A stretch of DNA of 64,000 bases from Candidatus Bathyarchaeota archaeon (GTDB lineage Archaea > Thermoproteota > Bathyarchaeia > Bathyarchaeales > Bathycorpusculaceae). This document shows positions 26,273 through 34,821 of the stretch, in pieces. Position numbers and translations under genes: made by a program. The notes beneath the pieces are model-generated. The model searched no databases and was not told where the DNA came from. It worked only from the letters and a program-made list of their open reading frames with translations. The stretch spans positions 1-64,000 of the forward strand of contig JAOZHX010000019.1 of the NCBI GenBank assembly GCA_026014665.1. Direction: 5' to 3'. Numbering within the stretch: the first letter of the stretch is position 1; every line of letters starts with the position of its first letter.

Positions 26273-26938
26273 ATGTATGATGAAGCCAGAATTACAGTAG
26301 AAATCGTTTCAGCAGTCATCTGCTTCATTCTTGTAAGGTTCATGATTAAACCGTACGGGCTCACTAGAGAGGGCCGCTACCTTGGCTTGCCCCTTGGCTT
26401 TGCTTTTCTAGGTACGTCATACGCAATTGTTCCTTTTGTATACAGCAAGCTTTTGGCTCAAGAATTGATATGGCTTCCCCTTCTAATCAGAACCTTTGCA
26501 TTCGTCTTCTTGGCGACCACATATTTTTTTTCAAAGAGATCTTCAAAGAATACCCGAATACTCTGGAATATAACATATAGTCTACTGATTGTTGGCCTTA
26601 CAACCCTGTTTTTAGTCGGGATTACCCATCCCCAATTCACTCTACAGACCTATTTTGGCTCTCAACTATACATTAGAATTTTTAATGTTGTCTGCCTCTC
26701 TTACATCGCTATCTATACGTTAAAAGAGCATGTAAAAGAGCCTGATCCAACAACAATTTGGATCCCATTAGGTTTTATTCTGCTTGCAATAAGTCAATAT
26801 TCCTTGCTCTTTTGGTACTTGGACTCAAGCCTTGCGGCGTTAACAGGATCGTTAACCCTTCGTTTAGCTGGTCTAATTATTTTCCTTTTAGTCAGCTATC
26901 AAACCTTTTATAGCCCATGGAAAAGGACGGACAAATGA
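26273..26938 (+). CDS. Seven-helix-like membrane protein
   Basis: The 221-residue protein has six or seven hydrophobic segments spread evenly along its length and short charged loops. No signal peptide or catalytic motif is visible. The family is not recognised; the topology suggests a membrane sensor or receptor. Its stop overlaps the start of a winged-helix protein in an ATGA arrangement, so the two are translated together, as expected for a sensor-regulator pair. Confidence 0.65.
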   Translation: MYDEARITVEIVSAVICFILVRFMIKPYGLTREGRYLGLPLGFAFLGTSYAIVPFVYSKLLAQELIWLPLLIRTFAFVFLATTYFFSKRSSKNTRILWNITYSLLIVGLTTLFLVGITHPQFTLQTYFGSQLYIRIFNVVCLSYIAIYTLKEHVKEPDPTTIWIPLGFILLAISQYSLLFWYLDSSLAALTGSLTLRLAGLIIFLLVSYQTFYSPWKRTDK

Positions 26939-27213
26939 AGAGAATAACGAGGAGAGACAAACTAAAAATTTATGGTGACTTACTATCCGCCCTTGATGCT
27001 GAGGCTAACGCTGATAAGATTGTTTTAACAAGGGTTCAGGTAAAAATCAATGTGCCCTTTGACCGATTGAAATGCTACATATCTGAGCTCTATGAACTGG
27101 GCTTAATTCAAGATCAAGAATCGCTTAAACTTAGCAAAAAAGGCAAACAATACCTCAAAGAATACGAGAAGGTTCTCGAATTTATGAAGCGCATGGGTCT
27201 CACCTACCAATAA
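26935..27213 (+). CDS. ArnR1-like winged-helix protein
   Basis: A 92-residue cytoplasmic protein with a single winged helix: RRDKLKIYGDLLSAL (helix 1), VKINVPFDRLKCYISELYELGLI (helix-turn-helix) and LKLSKKGKQYLKEYEKVLEFMKRMGL (wing and dimer helix). This matches the ArnR1-like family of archaeal regulators. ATG 26935 overlaps the upstream stop codon (ATGA) and is preferred to in-frame ATG 26917. It may control the adjacent surface protein genes. Confidence 0.8.
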   Translation: MKRITRRDKLKIYGDLLSALDAEANADKIVLTRVQVKINVPFDRLKCYISELYELGLIQDQESLKLSKKGKQYLKEYEKVLEFMKRMGLTYQ

Positions 27214-27358
27214 CATCAGTGCATATTGCCTCTCATCACCACGCTTCTGACAGAACGACTGATGATATTTTATCTTTTTAAATATCAATATCAATCAAAG
27301 AGATTGCATTTTGTTCCAGACAAAAAAGAGAGGGAAGTGAGTCTTTGCTTTGCAGGTT

Positions 27359-29911
27359 TTATGGTCTCTTCCGAAGCATAAGTATGGTTATAGCAAACCC
27401 AATCACTATTGCAACGATTATTGCTATTCCAACCCCGATGATGTAGTTTTCAGTAGGCGGCAAAGTTATCTGTGGGTATGGCGAGGAAGTCGCCGGAGCA
27501 TCATCCACTGCGAAGGATGTCACAGCATGGGATGGCCAGTAAGATTCGCTTCCTTCAAAGTTGGCATAGACTGTATAAGATCCAGGTATATCAGGGGTCC
27601 ATGTTAAAGAGAAGAATCCATCGTCGTTGGTTGTTACTGTTCCAATTTCTCGGTAGTTGTTGTTGGAATCAATTACTGACAATTTAACTGAAACACCTGT
27701 TGTGTTTGTTGGGCGTGGTTTTTGCTGGTATACGTATTGCATCCAAGCACTCATGCTGTTGTCAGAAACTGCTGGTACACCGTTTGGAAAACGAGCGGCT
27801 TGTTCAGGTTGTTGTGTACCCGAGGAAATGTCTGTTACTGTGCCTTTGATGACAAGTGACCTGCCTAGTAGGATTGAAGTGTCTGGTGCGTTTAGGGTTG
27901 TGGCTGTTGGACCCTTACCGAAGCAGTACAGTTGCTCGTCGAAGAGGTTGAGTCCTACAAGATAGCCGTCTGCAACGACGTAGCCCCAAGGAACGTAACC
28001 TGATGAACCGTGGAAGGGTATGGTCCAGATTTCTTCACCTGTGGTGGCGTTGAGGCAAATCATAGGCGACCCTTTCCAGTATGGTGCGCCGGAGGAGTGT
28101 TCATTGGTGTGGAAGTAGATTTTTCCGTCTGCGACTGCGACTACGCCGAGTGGATAGCCACCGTAGGGTGTAGAGAATCCAGCCATCTTGGCGGTGCTGT
28201 AATTCCATAGTTGTTTGCCAGTTTTAGTATCATAGCAGTAGACAATGCCTGAATAGCCAGTTGAGTAGAGTTTGCCGTAAGCAGTGGTTTGCGTCCATAT
28301 CGAGCCGCCGCCGTTGGCGTAGAGGTTCCATGGGTTTTCTGAGGGTGTGGTCCAAAGATACTCGCCATTGTCTAGATTGTAGGCTGAATAAGTTATGGTT
28401 TCTTTATCCCAGAAGATGAATACTCTGTTTATTGGATCAATGAATCGGAAGCTTCTTGTGAGGTTTCCAGCTGGTGCAGCGTATGTTTTGGTCCAGAGAA
28501 GCGTTCCTCTCGATTGCGGTTTAAGACTGATTGCCCACATAGTATAACCTGGGTTGATTTCACTTACGCCTCCGAAGGTGCCTGCACTGCCTAATAGTAT
28601 GTCATCGAAGATGGCTTGGCGGATTGTTGAACCTGCTGGCAGGGCGGGAATTGTTACGTTCCATGAATAAGCATCACTCATGTTAACGCTCTTGCCTATG
28701 GGTCTCCACTGATTATAGCTGGTGCTTGTGAAATCGGTGTCAACCGTCGAACCAGTCAAAGCGTGGCCTGCTGTGTTATTCCAACATGCCAACCAATTGC
28801 CAGAAACGTTAAGCACATACCTTAGAATTTCGCCGTTAGGACCGTAGACTTCAGTACCTGAAGGGACACTAGTCATATTGAACAAAAGTTTGCCAGTCAG
28901 AGGATCATATGCATTAGCAAAGTTTGCCGTCCACAGGTAACCGTTGGGTACCATTCCGTGTTGGTTCATTGAATCGTACGCATAGAGCTGACCGAATGAT
29001 GGTGCCGTGGCTGCAGAGGTACCGATAACGTCACTTGACCAAATCGTTTTGCCAGTCCGAATATCCACACAAACGTATCCACCGTTGCCTCCTGTGCTGC
29101 CTAAGGGAACTGTATAGTATAGTCTACCATACATTGCCAAGGGGTTTTGGAATTGGCCCTCATACTGTGTTCCGTCATAGTATGTTGTTCCGTTTTCACG
29201 TGTGTTAGTTCCTCCAACAACACCTCCGTCCCGCATCGGTCGTGTCCACATTATGTGAGGTGTGTTTGGTGCTGTGCCGTCAGGTTGAACTTTTTGGATT
29301 TCATGTGCTCCAGCCAACCAATTTGATGCAACCGTATACCATTGGTTGTTCTGTCCTTCGATTGGTCGTGTCCAGTATTCTTTGGGCAACGGATAAGTCG
29401 GCGGTTGCGGAATCGGCTCTTCCTGCACCGTAAGCGTTGCAGTTGCATTGCTAGGCAGATAAGTATCGTTCTCATAATCGCTGGCGCTGCCAACTATTCC
29501 CGTTGGTCCATAACGGGAGAGTGTTTGTCCAGGAAAGATGAAGAGGAAAGTATACGTGCCCACTTCTGAAGGCGTATACAATGCGTAGCCACAGCCAACC
29601 GGATCAGAATCAACTGGTCCAATCACGTCTTTAGATCCACCAGGTTTAGTGATCTCTACTTTGAGGTTTCGCCATCTATCTCCACCATAGCCAGCGGCAG
29701 TTGGAGGTAACTTATCAAGCCAGAAAGCCAGAGTCACAGTTTGACCGACTCCAACTGGATTGGGAGTTGCCGTGATGTATGAATACGTAGGGATTTTCCA
29801 GGCAGGAACATGTGCGTAGGAAATTGGCATTGAGAGAAATGCAAGGGTTATAGTCAATGCTAATAGCGATACAGTAAAAAGAAATTTCGTCTTTTTAAGT
29901 GTTGATTTCAT
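27359..29911 (-). CDS. PQQ-type beta-propeller surface protein 2
   Basis: The 850-residue paralog of the proteins at 23195 and 30509 has a signal peptide (about 1-33), an N-terminal Ig-like domain (SYITATPNPVGVGQTVTLAFWLD), propeller repeats (YCYDTKTGKQLWNYST; ICLNATTGEEIWTIPF), a C-terminal Ig-like domain, a stalk and a membrane helix ending in RKRP. It would sit on the outer face of the membrane. An AGGAAAA purine stretch precedes the ATG. Its promoter carries the same dyad-TATA module as paralog 3. Confidence 0.82.
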   Translation of the reverse strand: MKSTLKKTKFLFTVSLLALTITLAFLSMPISYAHVPAWKIPTYSYITATPNPVGVGQTVTLAFWLDKLPPTAAGYGGDRWRNLKVEITKPGGSKDVIGPVDSDPVGCGYALYTPSEVGTYTFLFIFPGQTLSRYGPTGIVGSASDYENDTYLPSNATATLTVQEEPIPQPPTYPLPKEYWTRPIEGQNNQWYTVASNWLAGAHEIQKVQPDGTAPNTPHIMWTRPMRDGGVVGGTNTRENGTTYYDGTQYEGQFQNPLAMYGRLYYTVPLGSTGGNGGYVCVDIRTGKTIWSSDVIGTSAATAPSFGQLYAYDSMNQHGMVPNGYLWTANFANAYDPLTGKLLFNMTSVPSGTEVYGPNGEILRYVLNVSGNWLACWNNTAGHALTGSTVDTDFTSTSYNQWRPIGKSVNMSDAYSWNVTIPALPAGSTIRQAIFDDILLGSAGTFGGVSEINPGYTMWAISLKPQSRGTLLWTKTYAAPAGNLTRSFRFIDPINRVFIFWDKETITYSAYNLDNGEYLWTTPSENPWNLYANGGGSIWTQTTAYGKLYSTGYSGIVYCYDTKTGKQLWNYSTAKMAGFSTPYGGYPLGVVAVADGKIYFHTNEHSSGAPYWKGSPMICLNATTGEEIWTIPFHGSSGYVPWGYVVADGYLVGLNLFDEQLYCFGKGPTATTLNAPDTSILLGRSLVIKGTVTDISSGTQQPEQAARFPNGVPAVSDNSMSAWMQYVYQQKPRPTNTTGVSVKLSVIDSNNNYREIGTVTTNDDGFFSLTWTPDIPGSYTVYANFEGSESYWPSHAVTSFAVDDAPATSSPYPQITLPPTENYIIGVGIAIIVAIVIGFAITILMLRKRP

Positions 29912-30214
29912 ATTTGATTTTTCCTAAGTATTGTGTTTGGCAAAAGCAAGCTCTTGAATGGTTGTTTTTGCCAACAGAGAGCCGTTATCATGTCAAGCCA
30001 TATTTATGCCACACTCACTTATCGTGAGTACCCGAGCCTTAAGCTAGTAGTCTAATAGAAACGAGGCCCTGCTGGCAATAGCAATAGCCTTCCTTCGGTG
30101 CCCATATAGTTACTTATAACAGGTGATGAAAGAATATTGATTGGCAAAAAAGGAGTCTTGCTTTTATTTTAGAAAGGTCTAACAAGCATAGAATAAGATC
30201 AGAAATAGAAGACG
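29912..30214. other. Promoter region of propeller gene 2
   Basis: The interval contains the operator-TATA module (29999-30029) and the tail region of the small gene at 30215. No other gene is seen. Confidence 0.5.
29999..30029 (-). promoter_or_regulatory. Operator dyad plus TATA, propeller gene 2
   Basis: Read on the minus strand, ACTCAC-GATAA-GTGAGT (30029-30013) is followed two bases later by GGCATAAATATG, a BRE/TATA-like box. Gene 3 has the same arrangement at equal spacing. A regulator bound here would touch or block TFB/TBP. Confidence 0.65.
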
Positions 30215-30439
30215 TTACTCAATAGTGTAGTATGGTTCAGTACAACAGTCTGCCGATGGTTCCCTGACTATACGGAGAATGGTTGACGCTGGTGCCGAAG
30301 TTATGTATATGATTTCTGCGTCTGGACATTGAGTTTCAATGAATTCTGTGATTTTTCGAAGGGATTCATTATTTGATTTGAAAACGATAGCTCTAGGTTT
30401 ACTTTTGTATGTTTTAGGTTCTGTTTGTACCTCTTGCAT
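30215..30439 (-). CDS. Small alpha/beta protein, unknown
   Basis: A 74-residue protein with a likely strand-helix-strand core (RAIVFKSNNESLRKITEFIETQCPDAEIIYIT) and two adjacent Cys near the end (DCCTEP). ATG 30439 follows a GGGGGG stretch by about nine nt. It lies 69 bp downstream of propeller gene 3 on the same strand and may be co-transcribed with it. Not recognised. Confidence 0.55.
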   Translation of the reverse strand: MQEVQTEPKTYKSKPRAIVFKSNNESLRKITEFIETQCPDAEIIYITSAPASTILRIVREPSADCCTEPYYTIE

Positions 30440-30508
30440 TTAGCTTGTTCCCCCCAAAGGTAATTTTTTTTCTGATGATCTTAAAAAAAATAAAGGGAAG
30501 GCCTTGGT

Positions 30509-33121
30509 TTAAGGCCGTTTTCTAAGGACGAGTATGGTCACTGCAAACCCGATTGCGATTGCTATGACTAATGCTATGCCAACGCCCAGAATGTAGGTTT
30601 CAGTATCTGGAAGAGCTATCTGCGGATAGGGAGATGCGGTTGGAGGTGGTTCATCGACGCTCATGTAGGTTTGCGCGAAGGAGGGTCCATAGGATTTGGT
30701 TCCTGCGAAGGATGCTTTGATGAGGTAGGTTCCTGGAACTTCTGGTTTCCAGTTGCAGCCATAGGTGCCGGTTATGTCGCTGGTTACTGTGCCGATATTG
30801 ATGTAGTTGCCGTTGGGGTCAATGGCGGTTAAGGTTACTGGAACACCTTTCGCGTCGGTGGGCAGTGCTTGTTGCATGAATAGGTATTCCATCCATCGGC
30901 TCATGTCCTCGTCGGAAATTGCAGGAGTGCCCTTGAGCGAGAAGTCTAAACCGTAGTTAGAGTTTAGTCTGCCTGAGGGTGATTGGTCAGTGACTGTGCC
31001 TGTGATGGTTACACTTGAGCCTAGTGTGGGGTTGTTTTGAGGAGCAGAAACGGTGGTTGCGCTGGGTCCTTTTCCGTAGCAGTAGATTTCATTGTCGTAG
31101 CTGTTTAAGCTGAGAAGGCGTCCATCGGCGATGTATACGCCTGTTCCAGCTGCCATGCCTGCGCTCCAGTGCAGTATCTTCCAGATCTCAGAGCCGTCGG
31201 TTGCGTTGATGCATCGGAGGTCGGATCCACGGAAGAGCGGTTGTGTAGGCGAGTGTTCGCTGGTTGTCAGGTAGAGTTTTCCGTCTGCGACGCATGCTAT
31301 GCCGATTGGGTAGTTGCCGTAGGGTGATTCAAAGCCTTGATTTTCTGCTACATACTTCCAGACGATTTTTCCAGTGGTTATGTTGTAGGCTGTGACTTCT
31401 CCACCGTACCCGTAGCTGATGAATTTGCCTTCATAAACGGCTGTATCGTCCGCTGTGCTTAAGCCATAGAATTGCATTTGAGATTCTGGTTCAGTTTCCC
31501 ATATCTGTTGGCCTGTTTTCATGCTGTAGCCCCAATATTGTCGTGTGAGGTCTTGTCGGAAGATGAAGACGCCGTCTTCTACGCTTAAGCTTTGGAACAT
31601 CATTCCAGGTCTGCTGCCGAAGGCTAGGTCGCTTGCTGCTGCTGGCGGAGTAAAGGTTATGTTCCACAGCAATGCGCCCACCACACCTTTCGTTGGGTCT
31701 AAGTTGAGTGCCCAAAGGTTACCTGGCGTAAGGGTGCTTCCGCTGCTGTTTCCTGTCGTTCCACCGACCACGTCTATGCCTTCTCGGACCCATCGGATGC
31801 TACCCTGAACTGGCAGTGATTTTCCATCTTGGCCGTTGAGGGATATGTTCAACGAGAAGCCTTGTCGTCCATCGTGTACAGCTACGTTTTGGGGTCTCCA
31901 TTGCCAATAGTTGGTTCCAGTTGTACCCAAAAGCTCTGTGGGTATCGCTGAAGAGTTCCAGCATGTTAGCCACTGCGTTCCTCCAGAGGTTGCGATGTTA
32001 TAGCGGAGTATGCTGCCGTCCTTGCCGTATACTGCTGTTCCACCTGCCGAAACGTTAGCTATTTTGGTGATTGTGTCGAAGGTCCATCCGTCGAGTAGTT
32101 CCCAAGTTTGCAGGCCTGATCCTGTTGTGTACCCAGTTGGTAAGGTTACGCCTGATGTTCTCCAGAGATATGGGAAGCCGCCGTGTTGGTTGGGTGATTC
32201 ATAGTTGTATATTGAAGCAAACGAGGGCATTACAGTATCATTGTACATAGCTAATGTCTGGCCGCTGTATAGGTCGATAACCCACCAGCCAGTGTTTGTG
32301 TGGGCAGTGTTACGGATCGAAACGATAACTTTGCCGTTTAGTATGATCATGTTGCTGATAGAGATGCCTCCGTAGTGCATTGTCTGGTAACCAGTGACCC
32401 CATAGATTTCATCCATAAGACCGCCTACATAGTAAGGCCGTGACCATAGTATGTGGGCGCTTTCTGGACCGGGTCCGTAAGCAAATTTCGTGTTCGGGGC
32501 TAGGTTGTAGGCAGCACCTGATAACCAGTTGGATGTAAGTACGTACCATTCTCGGTTAGCACTGTTTAATGGGCGAGTCCAATAATCATTTGGAATCGGT
32601 GGTTCTTGCCATCCTTGAATCGGTTCTTCTTGCACCCTGAGGGTTACTGGTTCACTAACGGCTGGTCCAAACGTGTCGTTAACATACTCATTAGCAATGG
32701 GTACTCCGTTGGCTGAGGGTAAACCTGTCAACTTGTATGCGGGCATACGAGCTACTATAGTATAGTTGCCTACTTCGGTCGGCGTGAAAGCAGTGTAGGA
32801 GCCGCCGACGGGATCTGAGGTGAATGGTCCTAGTGTTTTGTTGGTTCCACTTGGGTATGTGATGTCTAAGTAGAAAATCCATCTGTCTCCATAGCGGCTG
32901 TCAGTTGAAGCAGTTGGCATTATTCGGTTACTCCAGAAAGTGATCAAGGTTTCTTGTCCGACGCCTACAACGTTTGGTGCAACAGCTACATAGCACCAGA
33001 CTTGAACGGTCCAAGGTGGGTCATGAGCTGATACTGTTTGTAGAGTCATCATTGGAACAATCATGGATAGCATTAGAAATAATGCGATCACTGAGTAAAT
33101 TCTGTTTTTAGACATGTTCAT
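30509..33121 (-). CDS. PQQ-type beta-propeller surface protein 3
   Basis: An 870-residue paralog with a signal peptide (about 1-32), N-terminal Ig-like domain, propeller repeats (TAYNITTGKIVWKYV; LRCINATDGSEIWKIL), C-terminal Ig-like domain (TTVSAPQNNPTLGSSVTITG, close to paralog 1), and a C-terminal membrane helix ending in RKRP. ATG 33121 is chosen because GGAAG lies about eight nt upstream and the signal peptide follows; in-frame ATG 33160 would add 13 charged residues. Its promoter matches that of paralog 2. Confidence 0.82.
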   Translation of the reverse strand: MNMSKNRIYSVIALFLMLSMIVPMMTLQTVSAHDPPWTVQVWCYVAVAPNVVGVGQETLITFWSNRIMPTASTDSRYGDRWIFYLDITYPSGTNKTLGPFTSDPVGGSYTAFTPTEVGNYTIVARMPAYKLTGLPSANGVPIANEYVNDTFGPAVSEPVTLRVQEEPIQGWQEPPIPNDYWTRPLNSANREWYVLTSNWLSGAAYNLAPNTKFAYGPGPESAHILWSRPYYVGGLMDEIYGVTGYQTMHYGGISISNMIILNGKVIVSIRNTAHTNTGWWVIDLYSGQTLAMYNDTVMPSFASIYNYESPNQHGGFPYLWRTSGVTLPTGYTTGSGLQTWELLDGWTFDTITKIANVSAGGTAVYGKDGSILRYNIATSGGTQWLTCWNSSAIPTELLGTTGTNYWQWRPQNVAVHDGRQGFSLNISLNGQDGKSLPVQGSIRWVREGIDVVGGTTGNSSGSTLTPGNLWALNLDPTKGVVGALLWNITFTPPAAASDLAFGSRPGMMFQSLSVEDGVFIFRQDLTRQYWGYSMKTGQQIWETEPESQMQFYGLSTADDTAVYEGKFISYGYGGEVTAYNITTGKIVWKYVAENQGFESPYGNYPIGIACVADGKLYLTTSEHSPTQPLFRGSDLRCINATDGSEIWKILHWSAGMAAGTGVYIADGRLLSLNSYDNEIYCYGKGPSATTVSAPQNNPTLGSSVTITGTVTDQSPSGRLNSNYGLDFSLKGTPAISDEDMSRWMEYLFMQQALPTDAKGVPVTLTAIDPNGNYINIGTVTSDITGTYGCNWKPEVPGTYLIKASFAGTKSYGPSFAQTYMSVDEPPPTASPYPQIALPDTETYILGVGIALVIAIAIGFAVTILVLRKRP

Positions 33122-33134
33122 TTTTCTTTCTTCC

Positions 33135-33151
33135 TTTGACTTAAAGTCAAA
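33135..33151. promoter_or_regulatory. Perfect dyad TTTGACTT-A-AAGTCAAA
   Basis: Eight-bp arms around one central base lie 14 bp upstream of the propeller gene 3 start, between promoter and ribosome site. The TTGAC half-site recalls the tandem dyads at 20201-20249. Confidence 0.5.
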
Positions 33152-33171
33152 CTCCAACATTTGGCGAATAG

Positions 33172-33202
33172 CGCTAATAAGCCTCGCTCACCTATCGTGA
33201 GT
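33172..33202 (-). promoter_or_regulatory. Operator dyad plus TATA, propeller gene 3
   Basis: On the minus strand ACTCAC-GATAG-GTGAGC (33202-33186) is followed by GAGGCTTATTAGC. Aligned with the gene 2 promoter, dyad and TATA match at identical spacing, with only scattered differences. Confidence 0.65.
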
Positions 33203-33273
33203 TCGAAGGCATTTTTACGATGAGGAATTTGACGCAGAGATAAGAATGCCCTTGCACATTTTCGATGGTGTCC

Positions 33274-33684
33274 TTACGCTACTTTCTGCTGTACAGTGGA
33301 AATGTATGTTGGCAAACTTTCAATGCTATCAACTTCCCGCCCCACCAACCCGTGAAGCTCACGCCAAAACTTCACATCCACCTTGATTTTGAGGCGCTCG
33401 AGGTCTTGCTGCAGACGTTTAGTGGCTTCTTTGCCGCGGCGGTCAAAATCCAAGAATAAAATTACTTCGCTTGCTCCTAATGCTTCGAGTTCCGCGGTTG
33501 CCTCAAAAAAAGATTTGCCACCTGTCTTTATGGTAATGATTGTTCCGTTGATGCCTAACTCTCGGAGTGCCTCCTCGTCTTTCTTACCTTCGACAACGAT
33601 AGGGTTACCCTTTGCTGAGGCATCGCTTAGTTTTATGATGAGTTTCTGAATTTTTTCCAAACGTTCTTTGAGTCGAGTTGACAC
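33274..33684 (-). CDS. Toprim-domain protein (UPF0292-like)
   Basis: The 136-residue protein is a stand-alone toprim domain: Glu32 in VVEGKKDEEAL and the DxD of LFLDFDRRGKEA (Asp79, Asp81) would bind Mg2+. Archaeal small toprim proteins of this type resemble RNase M5 and primase catalytic domains, but the exact substrate is unknown. GTG 33684 lies five nt after the tyrS stop, so it is co-transcribed with tyrS. Confidence 0.85.
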   Translation of the reverse strand: MSTRLKERLEKIQKLIIKLSDASAKGNPIVVEGKKDEEALRELGINGTIITIKTGGKSFFEATAELEALGASEVILFLDFDRRGKEATKRLQQDLERLKIKVDVKFWRELHGLVGREVDSIESLPTYISTVQQKVA

Positions 33685-33689
33685 GGGGT

Positions 33690-34778
33690 CTACCTGGTGA
33701 TTTTTGCTTTTCGCACGGTCTCCAAGCAGTCTTTAGCTTCACTATTGTTTGCGAAGTATCTGCGCACTGGCTCCAAGATATCAGCGAGTTCTGCAGCTAC
33801 ACCGTTCTTGAGGTCCATCGGATGTAATTTACCACTGGCATATGTAGCTTCCAATGCTTGGAAATTGTGGAACTCAATGTTGCCGCCGAATTTTGCTGGA
33901 CGCTCAATTTTAAAAATGGGCTTCTCTCGGAACACTATGTGCTTGCATATATCAAGCACCGGGTTGAATTTTACGGTGCGTTCGGGGCAGAAGGCACGAG
34001 ACATTTTCTGCTTGATTTCTTCCGGCGTATCATAGATGAATATGCAGGTAGCTGGTTTACTCTTCGACATCTTCGCGGAAGCCACAGCTTCTTTTTCTTG
34101 ACCTTCAGGAATCGGCCAAATCCCAGGTTTCTCTAATCCTTGGAGAAGGTGGTGATGGACGCAGACTGGTTTCCAGCAGCCGATTTTTTCGCCGACTTCC
34201 CTTCCCACCATGTTTGCTTTTCGCTGGTCCATTCCCAACTGGCAGATTTTCACTTTCATATGAAATATGTCGGCGACCTGCATGGGAGTGTAGAGGTAGT
34301 CGCTAACGTAGTGGGCCTCGCCTTCCTTTCTGCCCGCGATTTCTAGGGTGCGAGTGGTTCGCGCCAGAGTGAGGTTTTTGGCGATTATAACTGTTTTTGC
34401 CCAGTAATCGATGTCTTTGTAGAGTTCATCGCTATAGATGAATTCAATTTTATCGCCAGGAACGCCCAGTGCAAGCCAGCTGTGGCGAAATAGATCTGCG
34501 GCTTTACGGATAAGGGCGAGGTCGCCGCCGAGTTTATTGTTTAGCCAGGCGTGCCACGTAGCCAAAAAAGCCTTGAAATGGATGCCCGCTTCGGCGAAGT
34601 CTTTCATTTTGTAAGCGCAAATCACGCCCGTACCCAAATGCGCTAGTCCAGAGGGTTCCCAACCGTTATAGGCAATGGGGTGCTCCTCGGTTTCCAATAG
34701 CGCCCGCAAATCCTCGAGGGTTACGACTTCTTCAGTGGGCGGTCTACAGATAAGTTCAATTTTGCGTTCTAAATCCAA
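33690..34778 (-). CDS. tyrS: Tyrosine-tRNA ligase
   Basis: The 362-residue class I enzyme charges tRNA-Tyr. It shows GWEPSGLAHLGTG (the HIGH-like motif, about 39-51), the tRNA/amino-acid pocket YTPMQVADIFHM and GMDQRKANM, and KMSKSKP in the KMSKS loop. Length and motif variants fit archaeal TyrRS. TTG 34778 is the only start that keeps the N-terminal helix; no strong ribosome site is seen. The toprim gene follows immediately. Confidence 0.93.
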   Translation of the reverse strand: MDLERKIELICRPPTEEVVTLEDLRALLETEEHPIAYNGWEPSGLAHLGTGVICAYKMKDFAEAGIHFKAFLATWHAWLNNKLGGDLALIRKAADLFRHSWLALGVPGDKIEFIYSDELYKDIDYWAKTVIIAKNLTLARTTRTLEIAGRKEGEAHYVSDYLYTPMQVADIFHMKVKICQLGMDQRKANMVGREVGEKIGCWKPVCVHHHLLQGLEKPGIWPIPEGQEKEAVASAKMSKSKPATCIFIYDTPEEIKQKMSRAFCPERTVKFNPVLDICKHIVFREKPIFKIERPAKFGGNIEFHNFQALEATYASGKLHPMDLKNGVAAELADILEPVRRYFANNSEAKDCLETVRKAKITR

Positions 34779-34821
34779 ACTGCGTCAACTCGATGCTGAT
34801 AGGCTAATGGGCACTACGAAT

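Noticed and set aside
23195-33121. Propeller proteins as PQQ-dependent dehydrogenases
   Set aside because: Only the repeat type matches; no conserved PQQ-binding or catalytic residues of quinoprotein dehydrogenases were recognised.
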